DNA of 64,000 bases from Portulaca oleracea (taxonomy: Eukaryota; Streptophyta; Magnoliopsida; Caryophyllales; Portulacaceae), in assembly GCA_029582165.1 (NCBI GenBank), contig CM055890.1:11508787-11572786 (forward strand), given 5' to 3'. Below, piece after piece: positions 34,427 through 45,700 of the stretch. A model generated the notes under the pieces. That model ran no database searches and was not told the origin of the DNA. It saw nothing but the letters and a program-made list of their open reading frames with translations. Position numbers and translations under genes: made by a program. Position 1 is the first letter of the stretch. Each line of letters starts with the position of its first letter.

Positions 34427-35270
34427 AGCCTTTCGATGGAACTAATTATAAACGATGGTCTCAAAAATTGCTTCTCTATCTGGAGAAATTGGAGATCCAT
34501 TATGTTTTGTCATCCCCACATCTTGAAAGGTCGGATGCAACAACTCCAAAAAATGATCCGGAGAAGACTCCTACTACCGCAAAAACTCTCGTTGTTTCAC
34601 TCGATGAGAACGCTCAGAAGAAACTGGAGAAAGACAACAAAGTGGCTTGGAGTTATCTTCTCAACAATATGATGAACCCGCTATTTGATTTGTTCGTCGT
34701 GTTTAAGTCAACCAAAGCCATGTGGGAGAAACTGAATATCAAGTACGGTGCTGACGATGCTGGAAAAAAGAAGTACTTAGTTGGCAAGTGGTTGTAGGTC
34801 CAGATCATTGATGATCAGCCATCATGGAACATGTTCATGTCTATGAGAACCTATATGCTGAAGTACTGAATGAAGGAATGAAGATGTGCGAGGCTTTGCA
34901 AGCAAATGTTCTTATCGAGAAATTTCCACCATTATGGGCTGACTACAGGAATCATCTCAAGTACAAGAAGAAAGATCTGACTTTTCAAGAACTGATAAGT
35001 CATATAAGGACTGGGGAAGTTAACCGTCTGAAAGTTAAGATGTATTTACTTTCTTTGAATTTTGTTAAAGCTAACTTAGTTGAATTTGTTGTACCCTCTA
35101 ATAAAGACAAGTTCAAAGGAAAGAAAAAGAAGGATCAGAAGCAGTCTAAGCATAAGAATCAAGTGAACAAGCCTATAAATAAAACCCAAAAGCCTAAGGT
35201 TACCTATTATGTCTGTGGCAAACCAGGCCACAAGCCATATCAGTGTAAACAACGCAAGGGAGCAAACTAG
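34427..35270 (+). pseudogene. Copia gag remnant
   Basis: The frame opens mid-gag with FDGTNYKRW-like residues, then LLLYLEKLEIHYVL, MWEKLNIKYGA (UBN2-type gag), ALQANVLIEKFPPLW and SHIRTGEV. A stop falls at about 34796 and the frame resumes near 34824. The zinc knuckle near 35207-35250 reads VCGKPGHKPYQC; the first cysteine of the CX2CX4HX4C pattern is replaced, so even the nucleic-acid knuckle is damaged. The N-terminus is missing because of the deletion beside the 5' LTR. Confidence 0.85.
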
Positions 35271-35387
35271 TCCCAACAGAAACCCGCTGGACAGAATGGT
35301 GGACAAAATCAAGCTAATTTGACTGAAGATTGTGAAGTGTTTTGTGCAGTAACGATGGAAGCCAATCTCGTTGCCAATAACAATGAA

Positions 35388-38300
35388 TAGATTCTAGACA
35401 ATGCTGCAACTAGACATTTCTACACCAACAAGGAGCTAATGCATAATTTTGAGGAAGTTCCTGATGGTGAACATGTCTTCATGGGCAATGCTACCACAGA
35501 AGCGGTGTTGGGTAAAGGAAAGGTTTTCCTTAAATTTACTTCTATAAAGTCTTTATATTTGAATAATGTGTTGTATGTCCCTTCCTTTCGTAGAAACTTA
35601 GTTTCTAGTAGTCTCCTTGATGTTGTTGGCTTTGAGGTGAACCAAAAAACTGGAAAGATAGTTATACTTCGTATTGGGGTATTTGTTGGGAAGGGGTATC
35701 TTAGCAATGACTTATATGTTCTAAATGTTGCTTCTGATGCTAATGGAAATGCTTCTACTTCTGCTTATATTCCTGAGTCTGTTTATTTGTGGCATGATAG
35801 ACTTGGACATGTGAATTTTACTTCTCTAAACAAACTAAAGAACATGATACTAATTCCAAATATTACCACAGGAAATTGTTCTAAATGTGATGTTTGTGTT
35901 GAGGCAAAATTTGCTAAGAAACCGTTCAAACCTGTAACTACAAGATCAACTCATTTGCTTGAACTTATTCATTCAGACTTAGCGACTTTAAGAACACAAT
36001 GAGCAGAGGAGGAAAAAAAATGGTATATCACTTTTGTAGATGACTACTCTAGATATACAAAAGTTTACCTCCTTAAGTCTAAAGATGAGGCTGAAGAAAT
36101 GTTCATAAAATATAAAGTAGAAGTTGAGAATCAACTAGACAGAAAAATCAAGAGGCTTAGGTTTGATAGGGGTGGTGAATATGATTCAAATTCTTTGGTT
36201 GTTTTTTGTTAGAAACATGGTATAATTCATGAGACTACTACCCCTTACACGCCACAACAGAATGGTTTAGCTAACGTAAAAATCGTACCCTTAATATGAT
36301 AAATGTTATGCTTGTAAGTTATGGTGTACCTGATGATTGGGGGGGGGGGGGGGAGGGGGGAAAGCTATTTTGACTGTCTGTTTTATTCTTGATAGAGTTC
36401 TCCATAAAAAGATGGACTGGACTCCTTATGAACTTTAGAAAGGGGATGCCCCTCACTTAAATTATTTGAAAGTGTGGGGGTGTTTGGCTAAAGTTGCTCT
36501 ACCTAGTCATAAACGTACCAACTTAGGCCCAAAGACTTTTGATGTTATTTTCATTGGTTATGCTCAAAATAGTGTTGCTTATCGTTTTATGTCTTTGAAT
36601 AATAATTCTATTTCTGAATATAGAGATGCTGAGTTTTTTGAGCATGTATTTCCATTGAAAAAGAATGTATCTAATGTGGTAGCTGATGTTGTGCCTAATC
36701 TTGTGCCTAATGTTATGCTTGAAAATGTGAACTTTCCTGCTTCTAGTTCTCATGTTAGAGATGTGGTAATTGAACCTAGAAGGAGTAAGAGGCAAAGGAC
36801 AACAATTGATTTTGGACCTGACTTTGTTATTGCTTTCTTAGTGGAAGTTTTTAATCATTTTGATATAGATGTCCTAACTGAAGAATTTATGTCAATGTTC
36901 CTGATTGAGGAAGATCCAAAAAATTATGCTGAGGCTATTAGGTCTATTGATGCAATCTTTTGGAAAGAAGCCATTAAAAGTGAAATAGATTCCTTAGAGT
37001 CTAATAAAACTTGGGAATTAATTGATTTTCCTAAAGGTTGTAGACCTATTAGTAGTAAATGGATTTTCAAAAAGAAGTTAAGGGCTGACGGATCAATTGA
37101 AAAATATAAGGCCATACTTGTTATTAGAGGTTTGACCAAAAGAAATGAATAGATTATTTTGACACATATTCTCCTGTGAGCAAAATAAGCACCATTAGAA
37201 CTTTGATTGCTTTAGGCCTTTAGCTGCTATTTTTGATCTTGTTGTGCATCAAATGGATGTTAAGACAACTTTTCTTAATGGTGACCTAGATGAAGAAACT
37301 TATATGATCCAACCTGAGGGTTGTGAGGTTTCGGGCCAGGAGGATAAAGTATATAGATTGAGAAAATCCCTTTATCGTCTAAAACAAGCTCCCAAACAAT
37401 GGTTTGAAAAATTTGATAGTTCTCTAGTGAAAAATGGGTTTACAACAAATTTATTTGATTCTTGTGTTTATTAAAAACTGATTGGATTATATTGTGTACT
37501 TATATGTTTATATGTCTACGATATGCTGATCTTTGGTACATATTTGCTTGTAGTCAATGAAACTAAAAAGTTGTTGTCTTCTTTGTTTGAAATGAAAGAT
37601 ATCAGTGAAGCTGATGTGATTTTACGGATTAAAATTTGAAAAACCAATACTGGTTATGCATTATGCCAGTCATATTATATTGAGAAAGTGTTAAAGAAAT
37701 TTGACCATTTTGATATGACACCTGCTAGAACTCCCTATGATCATAGTTATTAAAATCCCGATCCTGATTTACGATCCTACAATTTTATAGTCCAAAATCG
37801 TCGATACGATTCTACTATTTACACACGATCCACGATCCTACATCGGCTAAATTCTGATCCTAACTTCCCCACAGTTTCGAGTTAGGATCTCGACTTTAAC
37901 AACCTTGCCTATGATCCCAACATATCTTTAAAGAAGAACAACGGTCCTAGTGTGTCTCAATCTGATCATGCCAATATTATAGGAAGTATAATGTTTTTAA
38001 TGAACTTTACTTGTCCTGATATTGCTTATGCTATGAGTAGATTAAGTCGTTATACACATAATCCCAGTCAAGAACATTGGAATGCTCTTCATCGATTACT
38101 TAAGTATCTCAGAGGTACAACTGGTTGGTGTTTACATTTTAGCAAGTTTCTTACTATTGTAGAAGGATATTGTGATGCAAACTAGGTTTCTGATAACGAT
38201 GAAGTTAGTTCTACTAGTGATTATGTGTTTACTCTGGGTGGAGGGGCTATTTCATGGAAGTTTGCAAAACAGACTTGTATAGCTCGCTCTACTATGGAAT

Positions 38301-38599
38301 CTGAATTTATTGCTCTTGAGTTGACAGGTCAGGAAGCAGAGTGGCTTAGAGGTCTGTTAGCAGACGTGCCACTGTGGGAAAAGCAAGAGACACCTATTTC
38401 CGTACACTGTGATTCACAGGCAGCAATTGGGGTGGCACACAATAGTGTCTACAATGGAAAGAGGGGACATATCCGTGTTAGATACAGTGCAGTGAGACAA
38501 TTGCTGAAACATGGTGTCATATATTTGCAATATGTGAGATCCGAGAAGAATTTGGCAGATCCTCTCACCAAGGGATTAACCCGCGCGAGTTATTCTTGA
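35388..38599 (+). pseudogene. Copia pol remnant (protease, integrase, reverse transcriptase, RNase H)
   Basis: Protease begins with ILDNAATRHF (catalytic Asp kept) after an in-frame TAG. Integrase: the LWHDRLGHVNF and CDVCVEAK zinc region (35790-35920), a first catalytic Asp in HSD, a second in FDRGGEY (near 36165). The codon expected for the catalytic Glu near 36275 carries a one-base deletion. A 15-G tract interrupts at 36339. Reverse transcriptase: WKEAIKSEI, KWIFKKKL, QMDVKTTFLNGDL; the YVDD box near 37515 reads YVYD, losing one catalytic Asp. RNase [40 protein letters not shown] and ADPLTKGL. Several stops and frame changes throughout. Confidence 0.9.
37734..37916. mobile_element. Mutator-like MITE (165 bp) inside Copia reverse transcriptase
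   Basis: 37743-37907 interrupts coding sequence and is flanked by direct 9-bp copies of CCTATGATC (37734-37742, 37908-37916). The left end ATAGTTATTAAAATCCCGATC pairs with inverted right end AAGGTTGTTAAAGTCGAGATC. A 9-bp duplication indicates a Mutator-like origin. The reading frame of the host Copia pol resumes after it. Confidence 0.85.
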
Positions 38600-39239
38600 G
38601 ACATCGAGGGGGATAAGGCTTAAGCCTGTGCCTTGAAAAAGTATGGTGGATACCAATTCTTGGTCAAATGAAACTATACTAATTTTCAAAATGCACTACG
38701 TTCTTATCCCTATGGTGTTAGGTAGTGCTTTAAGTTGAGTGTATACTCTTAATGAATCCACGCCCATTGTGGGGGATGGTTAGGAGACGCACTGATGGAT
38801 TCACTGATTGTAGAATGTGAGGTTGAGCTATTTGCTCTTAATAATTTCATAGTCACATTTGTGGTAGTCTATGTTGAAATAGACTTGATGGAATTACCTA
38901 CGAAAGTGTGAAGGTGTGGCCGCCTTCTATGAGAGATTAAGGCTATCTCTTTAGAGTGCTTATGAGTCCCAAGGTGTGCGCATGGCCATAAAGGCACAAA
39001 TGTTTATATCGCGAAGCATGGTTTTCTATAGGGTTGATATGTGCTATGGGGGGGGGGGTCTCAATCAAACTCTTTCAAGTTCAAGGCTTAGTCCACTTGT
39101 CAGATTGTTGATTGTTGCCTCACTCCACTAATGTGTCAATTGAAATCAAAAGATATTGATGCCTAAGTATCTGACCCGTTTTTGCCCAGCTTCCTTTCTT
39201 TTTCTTTTCCTTTTTCCTTGTATGCCATTAGTGGGGGAT

Positions 39240-39946
39240 TGTTAGATATGGAGGTGAAATGGTAATGACTACAAGGCCTTTTATCATTATTTTATGTCCC
39301 TCCTTTGTCCCACATAGGAAGGGTTGTGTTGTTTTGAATGCTTTTAAATATTCCACTTTCCTATGGGTTGATGTATTAGCTTAAAGGTGGGTTTTATGGA
39401 GGAGGCTTGGTATGGGCTTCCACACGCGTGCGCACCGCCGACGTCGTCCGTTCGGTCAGGGCTGGGCGTAGCGCGTGCCGTGAGTTGTCGCATTTTGATC
39501 CGGTACGATATTTTTTGCGTCATTAAGCGGTAACAGTTACATCTTTAACTGAATTGATATCGATCCAGATTTTGCTCCCTTGTCTTCCGCTGCATCTTTA
39601 TTATTGCTTGATTCTCACCTATCATTAAGGTGTTTGTCTCTTCAGTTTCTTTGCCATCGACTTTGTTCCTCCCTATAAATTAGTCTTCGGGTTGTTGTTT
39701 AAAGACACAGAATTACACAACCATCTTCCCTTCTCTTCTTTTCTTTTCCGTAGGAAAATAGGTTTTCCATGCTCCAAATTCCTGGCCACGAGTGCACGTG
39801 TCCAAGGGCTCATTGAGTTAACCTTGGGAAGCAGCTGACTTTTCTCGATTGGCACCAAGGTCAAGTCGTAATCGCTTTCAAGGCAGTGGTCATCCCATGG
39901 CTCAATTTCTTTCTTCCCACAACCTTGATCTACTATTTTGCTAACA
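39240..39946 (+). repeat. 3' LTR of the Copia element
   Basis: Complete 707-bp LTR, TGTTAG...CTAACA, preceded by GTGGGGGAT. The TATA-like CCTATAAATTAG near 39672 matches the equivalent site in the 5' LTR. Confidence 0.92.
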
Positions 39947-39951
39947 ATTGT

Positions 39952-40306
39952 TATGTTTTATAACTTACTAAAACGAGAGAGAGAGATAGAGAGAATAAAT
40001 GAAAAAAATTATTGAAGTGGAAAGGGGATGAACGTGACTTCTTCTAAATTCTAGAAGATAGAAAGATAAAGAGAGGAAGGATGAAGAAAGTTGAGTATTG
40101 AAGAAGTGGCAAAGTCTATTTCGAGAAGAGAGAGGGAGTGAAGAATGAAGGACGAGCAAAAGAACAAGAAGCGGCGGAGGAGCAAAAGAACAAAGAAGTC
40201 ATGTTAAGTTAGATTTTGATCTTAAAATATTGTTTTTGTAATTGATTTTTTGTTGGTACTTTTTCACTCCCCCTTCCCAATTCCCATTTAATACTAGGTT
40301 TAGCCA
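39952..40306. other. Spacer between Copia element and second hAT-like element
   Basis: GA-rich sequence (39975-40180) followed by T/C-rich sequence. No gene. It probably belongs to the interior of the eroded outer hAT-like element whose parts are at 17640 and 33591. Confidence 0.45.
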
Positions 40307-41464
40307 ATTTAATCTATGTTATAAAAATTGGACCGGACCCGCCGGTTCGACCAGGAACCGGGCAGTTGTCCGGTCCGGTTCTGTGATCAAGTTGCTCAGC
40401 TGGTTTAACCGTCCAAAAGCGGCTGAACCTGGCCCACCAGAATGAACCAGTGGACCCGGCCAGACCGCGGTCAAGCCAGTTTTTTATTAAAAAAAATTGA
40501 AATTTTCGGATTTTAACTTAGGAAACCCTAATTGTATACCAGACTCGCTGCTGCTCCTTCCTCCCTTCGCCGCTCTGCCTCATTATCTCTCTCTGTTTAC
40601 TCTTACTCGCTGCTCCCTCCTCCCTCTGCTACTCAGGGTAACAATTTTTGATATTGGGGTAACAAATTTTCGATTTTTTGTTGGGGTTGTGTTTGATGAA
40701 TTTGTCCGCCATTTTCATGGGTTGATGTTGGGGTTTCCCGAGGAGGGAAACAGAAGAGAGAAGCAAGTTCAGATCCTGACGTGTGGTGTTCTTGAGTATG
40801 AAAACAGGGTGGTTTTGTTGGACGATACTGATAGACTTAGAGAAAGAGAGGAGAGAGAGATTGAGAAAGGTGGAGAAAAGAAGCGCTGAAGCGACGCATG
40901 GAACACATGAATAATAGGGTTTGGATGTCCAACGCCATTTTTTAAATTTAACTTTTAAATTTTCTTTATTTATCTTTTTAGTAATGGGCCTTTTGCCATG
41001 TATGAGCCCATAACATTGAAATTATTTGGATGTGGACTCAGTTTATTCAAATAATGTAAAGAAATTGAGTGATATTTAGAAAAATACTTCCTATGTTTTT
41101 ATAAGTATCACCTAGGTAATTGTGTCAAAAACTTTGACCGTTAATATTTAATTTGTAGAATGATTCATCAAACAAAATTAATACCATTAGATTCTTTATA
41201 AAAAATACTACTGAAAAAGTGAAATATCGTATTTTTTATAAAAATATTATGTGAGAAATTGTTAATTAATGGACCTTAAAAAGCATGAATGACAGATAAA
41301 ACAATAGAGGGAGCATATGATTTTTTAAAATTTATGACCGGTTCAACTAGTGACTCAGGTCAACCGGCTCAACCCGATCGAACCGGTCTGACCAGTTGAA
41401 CCATTGACCCATTGGGTCAACCGGTTCGGGGACCAGTCCGGTTCTGACAACATAGGATTTAATC
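40307..41464. mobile_element. hAT-like non-autonomous element with 8-bp target duplication
   Basis: The element 40315-41456 lies between direct ATTTAATC copies (40307-40314, 41457-41464), the hAT size. Ends: left TATGTTATAAAAATTGGACC; inverted right CCTATGTTGTCAGAACCGG, followed by repeated CCGGTT and GGTCAA motifs on both sides. The core (40500-40890) resembles a plant 5' leader: AGGAAACCCTAATTG, then CT-rich sequence and a 130-codon open frame of no recognised family. No transposase. A MITE is nested inside. Confidence 0.7.
41085..41317. mobile_element. Degenerate Stowaway-type MITE inside the hAT-like element
   Basis: It starts after TA with CTTCCTATGTTTTTATAAGT and ends ACAGATAAAACAATAGAGGGAG, which is the approximate inverse and a weakened Stowaway terminus. 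It holds TTTGACCGTTAAT near the left end, a motif shared with the MITE at 7499. About 230 bp. Confidence 0.6.
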
Positions 41465-41575
41465 AGTGGCCGCGTCCGTCAACCAGTCTAATCCGATTAA
41501 AAACCGGTTCGATCAATTGATCCATTGACCCACTAGGTCAACCGATTCAGTTTCCAGTCCGCGTAATAAGAAGAA
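41465..41575. mobile_element. Right end of a CCGGTT-type hAT-like element (probably the outer one)
   Basis: CCGATTAAAAACCGGTTCGATC, TTGATCCATTGACCCA, TAGGTCAACCG and CCAGTCCG repeat the order seen at the right end of the neighbouring element (41360-41450). The terminal bases are lost. It could be the far end of the element whose left part is at 17640, with everything between being insertions. Confidence 0.5.
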
Positions 41576-41588
41576 CCCATCAAAATCT

Positions 41589-41821
41589 TTATAGTCTGTT
41601 TGTATTGGGGGTTAAAGGAAGGGAGAGAAATTGTCTAATTTTTCATGTTAGGGAAAACAATTAGAGGGTAAGGGGAGCGGAAGGGAGGGGAACACTTAAC
41701 CCCCATTCCCCTTCGTTCCCCTCCATTTTCTTAACCCTCAAAATGAAGGTGAATGAGGGGGAAGGGAAGAATTTTAACACTTGCCCTCCCTTCCCCTTAT
41801 TAATAAATCCAAACAACGTTA
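41589..41821. mobile_element. PIF/Harbinger-like (Tourist-type) MITE
   Basis: 41592-41818 starts TAGTCTGTTTGTATTGGGGG and, inverted, ends CGTTGTTTGGATTTATTAAT with shared CTGTTTGG-like words and AAGGGAG. TTA flanks both sides (41589-41591, 41819-41821), the Harbinger duplication. G-rich left half and C-rich right half form a hairpin. Confidence 0.62.
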
Positions 41822-42223
41822 ACCCTAATCACCTCCGTTAAAACACTCCCAAAATCCAGCCCTTTTCCTCTCTTGTTTGCAACCCTATTTCGCTTCACCG
41901 GAACCAGCAAGAACGCCATCGGGGTGCTCCGATCGTCGCCCAGACCCCCTCTCGGCATTGCTCTAAACATACATCAGCCACCCTATTGACACCCTTTCAC
42001 CGCCACTCTTCTTTTGTTTCTAGGTGTGGTGTGAAGAGAGGGGGAGGGTCACAAATTAGAACCTAATTGTCCTCCATGATGCTTTATGCTCAATCAGCTT
42101 CTTGAACCACCCCTTGGGGTCAATAACCCAATTTCATTTGGAAGCTCAGCAGTCAGCACCATTGACGATCCCCACTGATTAAGGCAGAGCCTAATTATTG
42201 TTCTTGCTGACCGCCACCGGTAC
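41822..42223. other. Intergenic, nothing recognised
   Basis: Starts AACCCTAATC and is C-rich at first, like an untranslated or captured leader. No open frame of note and no family match. It lies downstream of the LARP6A 3' end. Confidence 0.45.
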
Positions 42224-42556
42224 ACAACAGAAAATTTTGCACATATATAAGATTGCTAACTGCCAAGCACATCACATGTGGAAGAATTAACCGAGATAAA
42301 TTTCTGCATATAAACCAGTCTAGATTACATTAAAATCCTTCAACCCATTGAATGAGGAAAGAAGTCTTCCCTAACAAAATATATAATGCAACAGCAAATT
42401 TTGCACACATATAAGATAACTAATGGCTCAGCACATCACATACAGAAGTATGAGATAATTTTGTGCATGTAGACCATCGTCTAGATTACATTAAGTTACC
42501 CATCAACCTATTCAAAAAACAAAAAAAAAATGTGTTACCCACCAAAAATATATAAT
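42224..42556. repeat. Tandem duplication, unit about 160 bp, downstream of LARP6A
   Basis: Both copies contain AACAGAAAATTTTGCACA or AACAGCAAATTTTGCACA, ATATAAGAT, CAGCACATCACAT or CAAGCACATCACAT, GTCTAGATTACATTAA and finally AAATATATAATGC. The array lies within about 220-550 bp of the LARP6A stop, so the duplicate may fall in its 3' untranslated region. Confidence 0.8.
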
Positions 42557-42771
42557 GCTAATGGATGGACAGATATGCAAACCCTGTCCCAAGATACAAG
42601 TAAAACAAAAATCAGAATCACCAATCCATCCAGTAGTTCCAAGTCCAGCCTGACCAAATTCCATATAGAGAGAGAGCTCCCTCTTCACACCATCTGGATC
42701 ACAAAACAAAAACACAAATCCAGTGTGTCATTTGATCTTTGCTTCAAATGTTCCTTGACCAATTTTTTACA

Positions 42772-45700
42772 TTACACAACCTGAACCACAGAAGGCCGTC
42801 CACGTCCCATGGTAAATCCTCTTGTTCCATCCGGCATTCGGGGACCAGGAGGTGGCTTAGAAACCTCAACAGTAGTTGTCCCATGCCCTAAAAAACAATG
42901 AGCGATTTGCTTCTTAGCAATGGAATAAACTATTTATGTTGTACAATAAAAAGTAAACAAGACAAAGGGGGCCTATGCTACCCAGACTATCAAGTCTCAT
43001 GTCTCATCATGGATATCTTCCAAATTGGGTAAAATATTTAGTCAAGGTTACGTAGAAGGGAGGGTGTATAAGTTTACATACCCATGCCATTGTTGCTATG
43101 ATATTTTCGACCCTTATTTCTGTTTCGACCCCTACGCCCATTTCTTTCTTTGGACGTGTGATCCGCTTCCTGAAATAAAAGACAAGCAACACATCAGAGC
43201 AAGTTAGGGACAAATATCAGAAGAATGATCACATGCTTGTGCTGGCAGAGTGGCAAGCATTGGCTGTAACACACTAACATGTAATTCAAAAGCCAACGTG
43301 ACTCCCAACTCTCTATGTCAAACTTATCTAGCAATATCAGTAAACTTTTGTCTTAAAGCCTCAGTTTCACCCCAGATAAAGGCAGATGGCCAAGCCTTCC
43401 AGCTAAAGAATGCACAAATAAAGTTGCTGAGGTAATGTATTGTGTGCACAGTTTGCTCCACCCTGACTTTTAAAAAAGAAGAAAAGTTCACTTAAAATAT
43501 TGGACTTCCAGCCAAAGACATTGTCATAAGTAGGCAAGCCTACAGTTGTAGCACACCGGCAAGTGTGTCATGGTGCGCAAGATTTGTATGCATACTCGTG
43601 TGCATGTGTGTACATGAGTTGCATGTGTCACGTACAGCAACAATTTTAAGCAATAACAAGAAAATAAGGCATGCCTTGTCATCAGGCTCAACAAGCTGTT
43701 CATTTGACTGATTATTGTTCTTATTGTTCTCATCCCTGACAGGCACCTGGGCATGGCTGCCTTTCTCAGAATCAGATCCCTTCCAGGCCTTTCGTCCCAA
43801 GCCATACCCCTGAAGTCAAAGAATAATTCCAAGAATGCTTATATTTTTATTAGGATAATGCTAGAATATTCTCACTAAGGGTATATGTTCAAAATACCAT
43901 ACCATTCTCTTTCGAAGAAGTTGCACCCGGAGTCCATTTCGCCAGTCAGTTTCATCATTTAAAGTAGACACCTGAAAAATGATTAAGAGACAGATTGAGG
44001 ATATTTTCAAATGTCATGGAAAACTGGGAAACAATACAAAAGACAAAGGCTGAAGCCACCCACAGCTTTCTCAGCAGCCTCCACAGTCTCATATTCAACA
44101 ATAGCATGCATCTGCAAGAGGACAGAAGATGGAAATTACCAATAAAGCATTAGTGGAACTCTCAGCCAATTGATTATTCTAAGTGGAACATTAACACAGC
44201 AGACATTGTCCACTGCAATCTCGTTTTACAGACGTGAATGGGCTAATATCGGTGGGCAACACTCCCGCAAGAGGCTTTCCATCAATACGTATGCCAACCC
44301 CTCAACAATGATGTTGGTTGACCTTGTCTTTCTATCTTACCTTTTTTGTTGGGTTTCTTTTGTGTGTGTACGTGTGTGTGTGTGTGTGTGTGTGGTCAAA
44401 CGAGAAATTTCATATGATGGTATTTGATAAATAAAGAGTTTAGTAGCGTTGGTAGAACAAAGAGTGTCTTTTGTTTTAGTTACCAAGAACACCTCCCAGA
44501 CACTCAGGTTGTAATGGGATAGCAGCTACTGATTGGTTATTGCAAGAATTCAGCCCACAACACTTCAGGTTTGCTTGAATCAAGAACATCAACAGCAGGG
44601 GTACTGAGCATTCTCTTATCAATCGGTTGGTTTTGACCCAATAACACAAACAGGCAACGCAAAAATAAAATGACCACCTCAAATGATCCCTTAAGCTAAT
44701 ACTGAACAGATTTCATCCAAGCACACAGGTAGAGTGCATCGCCTGTTTCAGATATCATATATGGATATCATATGCCATGGACAACAGCCATGCCTAAATA
44801 GCAGAAATCTCACAAGGTGTGAGGACGCATTAATTCAATGACAAAGATTGCTGACATTTCAGGAACCACAGGAACCATTGACAAAAAGCTCAACCAATAT
44901 AACTGTCACCATGGAGCTAAGTTCAGGAAGAATACATAAAAAAATCAACATACCCTGCCACTAACAAGCTTATCTGCCTTGTTACTCGGTTCTGCATCTT
45001 CAGCAGCAAGCGGGTCATGGATAGTTATATTCTTGATACTGCAGAGATCAAACAGGTCCCAGAGAATTCATAATTATTACATTTGAGGAAATAGCATTTA
45101 TATCTAGTAAAGCCTAGTAAATATAGAAGGTACCTTCCAACTGTGCCACAAATCTTTCGGATATTCTCTATTGAGTGGTCCTCGGGTAAATTCTCTACAA
45201 CAACAGTACAAGACTATGGCCTCTTTATTAGATCCTCTAATTTCTCAATATAACTCATGGACACAATTTCGGTATATGAAGTACCTTAGGATCCTTGGTC
45301 TCGATTAATGGAAGAGGATGGAGACGCTTTACTTTCTTTCCATCGGAGCTTACAACCTGCATCCCATGAAGAAGAGCTTACAGTCAACTGAACATTGATC
45401 CATGATTATACGAAACACAACTTTGAAATTTCAAGCATGTTATACCGAGTAAAAAAATACAAGAACCAAGCAGAATGCCCCCCCCCCCCCCAAACACAAA
45501 AGAAAAGAAAAAAGTTAGGGGTGGGAAGCTTTATCAAACACATAAACAGTGCGCACCGGGGGGGGGGGGGGGATGTCTACAGAGAGCGACTTACAAGCTG
45601 GGAAGACTCCTTCAGCGCTTCAGCAATAAACGAAACATCTTTGGTAAGCTTCTTCATCTTCCTAAACGAACCAATTAACGAAACAGATACTGCAAAAACA

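Larger units (their letters stand above)
33715..39951 (+). mobile_element. Ty1/Copia retrotransposon, both LTRs, coding region broken
   Basis: The element 33720-39946 lies between direct ATTGT copies (33715-33719, 39947-39951). The 3' LTR (39240-39946) runs TGTTAG...CTAACA, a perfect 6-bp terminal inverse, preceded by the purine tract GTGGGGGAT. Domain order is gag, protease, integrase, reverse transcriptase, RNase H, which defines Copia. Multiple stops and frameshifts, a poly-G tract in integrase and a MITE in reverse transcriptase make it inactive. The two LTRs differ by very roughly 8 percent by eye over their first 180 bases, so it is not recent. Confidence 0.93.

Noticed and set aside
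40497..40889. 130-codon frame in the hAT-like element
   Set aside because: Looks like translated leader sequence; no recognisable domain and no transposase motif, so not called a gene.
43524..43832. 102-codon minus-strand frame
   Set aside because: Overlaps LARP6A exon 9 in another frame; the exon itself is read in the frame starting GYGLGRKAWKG.
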